From assembly GCF_958295425.1 (NCBI RefSeq), contig NC_081153.1, positions 4,468,028 through 4,532,027 of the forward strand: 64,000 bases of DNA, given 5' to 3'. The number at the start of each line of letters is the position of its first letter. The stretch's first letter is position 1. The notes below the pieces were generated by a model. It was not told the origin of the DNA. It searched no databases and worked only from the letters and a program-made list of their open reading frames with translations. The position numbers and the translations under genes were made by a program. The stretch comes from Solea solea. Taxonomy: Eukaryota > Chordata > Actinopteri > Pleuronectiformes > Soleidae. Of the stretch, positions 61,681 to 64,000 are shown piece by piece.

Positions 61681-62109
61681 ATGTTTCCATCCTCCAGCAG
61701 GGTCAAACTAAACCGAGTCGCGCTAAAAGACCTCGTCGGAGTTAAACTTGTGCCGCGGCGGAGGCGAGTCCCGAGCGCGCTGGATGACCTCACTGCAGAC
61801 GCCGCCGAGACGCAGAACCAGGTGGAACGACGCGTCGTTCGCAGCAGCAGCAGCAGCAGCGGCGATGATGGACCCGGCGTCCACAAGTGTGTTCCACAGA
61901 CAGAGGGCCCAGAGACGGAGGTGACAGTGGCGGCGGCGGCGGACTGTTGCGGAGGTACGATAAAGGCAAAGAGACGAAGACAGGAGTCACGCAAAGAGGC
62001 ATGTCATGTGGAGACTAAACAAGAGGGAGCCACCACAAGAGGCAAGTGTCTCCCCAGCAAAACACACAAGACCCTCATACACATGGTAAAAGTGAGATTA
62101 CACAGTTGA
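61681..62109 (+). CDS. Basic, Ser-rich open reading frame, unidentified
   Basis: The ATG at 61681 opens 142 codons. The reading starts MFPSSSRVKLNRVALKDLVG then VKLVPRRRRVPSALDDL, continues with a Ser run and an acidic patch (RSSSSSSGDDGP) and an Ala run, and then KAKRRRQESRKEACH, a likely nuclear-localisation type basic patch. A possible splice donor (CACATG|GTAAAA) follows codon 135, so it may be the first coding exon of a gene continuing right of the window. The frame is also open to a TTG 24 bases upstream, so the ATG is the first usable start. In human, TOPAZ1 follows ABHD5, which makes a topaz1 first exon conceivable, but I cannot show similarity. Low-complexity CpG-island sequence that is open by chance remains possible. 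Confidence 0.35.
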   Translation: MFPSSSRVKLNRVALKDLVGVKLVPRRRRVPSALDDLTADAAETQNQVERRVVRSSSSSSGDDGPGVHKCVPQTEGPETEVTVAAAADCCGGTIKAKRRRQESRKEACHVETKQEGATTRGKCLPSKTHKTLIHMVKVRLHS

Positions 62110-62211
62110 ACCTTAAAAACATGATTAAAGTGTTGTTATCCGGTTGCTAAAGGCGGGGACAGAGCAGAGGTCAGGTCCGCTGCTGATGCCGCCCCTGTTA
62201 GCTATTTTTCT

Positions 62212-62309
62212 TTTAAGGTTGATTAACTCGTTTTATCGTGAGTTGACCTGTGAAATTACAGGGACTGAACTTTAACATATTGTTAACTGAGCATCATCTG
62301 GCAGGTAAA
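62212..62309 (+). repeat. Direct repeat D, right copy
   Basis: Partner of 60965-61066; it lies about 100 bases past the open frame. Confidence 0.85.
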
Positions 62310-62599
62310 CATTCTTATCTAACTAGCTTTTGGCGTATTTCTATGTTTTTACAGAACTTTACATGTTGCTAAGTTAGCCGCAGCAGCGGCTACGGCGAGC
62401 CGTGTTAAATATTTAAAAATGAATCGCAAATTAGAAGTTTGACTGTCTGGAATTACCATTACAGGTATGTCTGTGGCGTCATTTTCATTAGTAGTAATTT
62501 CATTGTGAAGACTGTCTGTGACGTCATTTTTACTAGTCTTAGATATCCATAATTCTGTTTTTGCTAGTCAGAATGACTTTTTGCCATTCATGTGTATGT

Positions 62600-63130
62600 G
62601 GTTCGTCAGTGTAGATATGACAATTCAGTTGTTGACATCTGAAACTGAATTGTACATATCATTAATTCCAGGTTCAGATATCTACAACGTAATTATGACT
62701 GTCTGAAAGTTAATTCAAGATATCAATACAATGTAGATATCTTCAAATGAGGATAATTGAAGACATCTCAAACTTGGAATTATGACTAGTCATATTGAAG
62801 TTGTAGATATCTGCAATTGAATTGTAGAATTGCAGTCTTTCTGACGAGTAAAAACTGAATTACAGATATCTGTAACCGAAGTTTTGACTAGTAAGAGTGA
62901 CAGATATTGGTAATATTGGTTTGTCATTATAGATTTCTACAATTCAGTTGTGGATATCTGTAACTGAACTGTAGATCCGATATCAACAACGTCATTAGGA
63001 CTATAGTCACAATTCAAGTTCAAGATATCTTTAGTTATCCTACTTGAAGATGTCTACATTGTACTTTTTAGATATCTTGAATTAAGTCTCAGGTCAGTCA
63101 GACTGAAGTTTGTAAATATCTATAATGACG
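62600..63130. repeat. GATATC-rich repeat, right cluster
   Basis: Many short, partly palindromic units around GATATC with AATTC or AACTG spacers (CTACAATTCAGTTGTGGATA, ATCTGTAACTGAACTGTAGA). Contains an inverted (62709-62768) and a direct (63020-63088) copy of the left-cluster unit. Past it, 63130-63880 shows nothing I recognise. Confidence 0.8.
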
Positions 63131-63884
63131 TACCCCAGATACACGAATGGCAAAAGTTACATCTTATGACGTGTAAAAACTGTATTACGGATTAAGTCAC
63201 TGTGGTTTTGAGATTATTGGGGTATGAATTGACCATGTTAAATAGCAGTTACCATCAGAAGGTGTTGTTTGCAGCTGTAAATATAATAACATAATTATTC
63301 CATTATCAATAAAACAAAGGTTCAGTAAATACCCGTAAGCTCACACTCTGAGCCATAACACAAAATTGCTTTGGATATTATACCTCAGAGTTGCCAAAAG
63401 TACTAACAAGTGCTTTGTATTTCGCTAATAAGGGAGTTTAAAATCACAATTGACTGAACTGGTCAGCGCACATGATCCATCAGTTTGTTATTCACTAATC
63501 ACGCTAGTTTGGAGTCTTGGTTTCTCCACTTTGATTGCCTTTGTGAGGCCATTATGATAGACTGTTGTTTTTTGCCATTCTTTTGCAATAAGCTTGATTT
63601 ATCAGTTGGATTAATGTGGATGCAGGATAATTAGACTACGCATTAATGAGTGGAAATAAGCTTGCATATTTCTACTGGGTTAAGTGCAATCATCTCTATT
63701 TAATCAGCTCTCCTTTAAATCTCGCACTTTGTGAAACGGTTGGTTAAGGAGAGTGTAATGTTTGAGGACCCAGAAGACGGTCTCATTGACTAACCTTTGA
63801 AACGCTCCGTGAAGCAGCTCTGCCTGTGAACTTTTACAAGTACTAAACATTTAGACTTTACTTTTGTTATTTGTTGATATTCTG

Positions 63885-64000
63885 TCCACACGGTGGAATA
63901 GTGTTTAGTGCTGTTGCCTTGCATGGGTTTTCTCTTGGTACTCCAGTTTCATCGCACAGTCCAAAAACATGCAGAGGTGTGAATGTGAGTATTTTATAGG
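63885..64000 (+). repeat. Interspersed repeat family B, copy at window edge
   Basis: CCACACGGTGGAATAGTGTT, GTGCTGTTGCCTTGCATGGG and TCGCACAGTCCAAAAACATG match the family. The copy runs off the right edge. Confidence 0.7.

Overview
The window is nuclear DNA of a ray-finned fish, probably a compact-genome percomorph. It has short spliced vertebrate genes with GT-AG introns, abundant CA/TG and TC microsatellites, and many degraded transposon families typical of teleosts. Three genes are recognised with confidence from their protein motifs.

Layout. (1) 1-1.7 kb, plus strand: the last three coding exons of rpl14 (ribosomal protein eL14). (2) 1.7-4.4 kb: spacer with a perfect CTCF-type core, a cluster of ETS motifs beside a perfect hairpin, and repeats. 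(3) 4.4-22.8 kb, plus strand: the complete snrk gene (SNF-related serine/threonine kinase). It has a non-coding first exon, a start codon at 8806, eight exons in total (seven of them coding) and a predicted 786-residue product. Its introns hold a 21-bp minisatellite, a long hairpin, a small inverted-repeat transposon, a LINE fossil and an antisense open stretch. (4) 22.8-34 kb: spacer rich in transposon debris, including a 5'-truncated L1-clade LINE on the minus strand, with a second perfect CTCF core in the opposite orientation. (5) 34.0-38.9 kb, minus strand: the complete coding region of abhd5 (CGI-58) in seven coding exons, predicted 362 residues, with the natural Ser-to-Asn change in the nucleophile elbow. 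Its first intron appears to be GC-AG. (6) 39-64 kb: no recognised protein-coding gene. There are three candidate spliced exons (near 49.1-49.5, 52.5 and 58.4 kb, plus strand), many microsatellites, and a CpG-rich promoter-like block with a basic open reading frame (61.4-62.1 kb). That block is flanked by duplicated sequence.

How the genes relate. rpl14 is a housekeeping ribosomal gene. snrk encodes an LKB1-activated AMPK-family kinase. abhd5 encodes the lipid-droplet co-activator of adipose triglyceride lipase. snrk and abhd5 are neighbours by synteny and share a metabolic theme, but nothing in the sequence shows shared regulation. They converge tail to tail, and the human neighbour ANO10 is not seen between them.

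No new defence-like or mobile gene system was recognised. The most unusual signals are the GC-AG intron in abhd5, CA repeats abutting several splice donors, a convergent pair of CTCF cores bracketing snrk, and the duplicated block around the 61.7 kb open reading frame.
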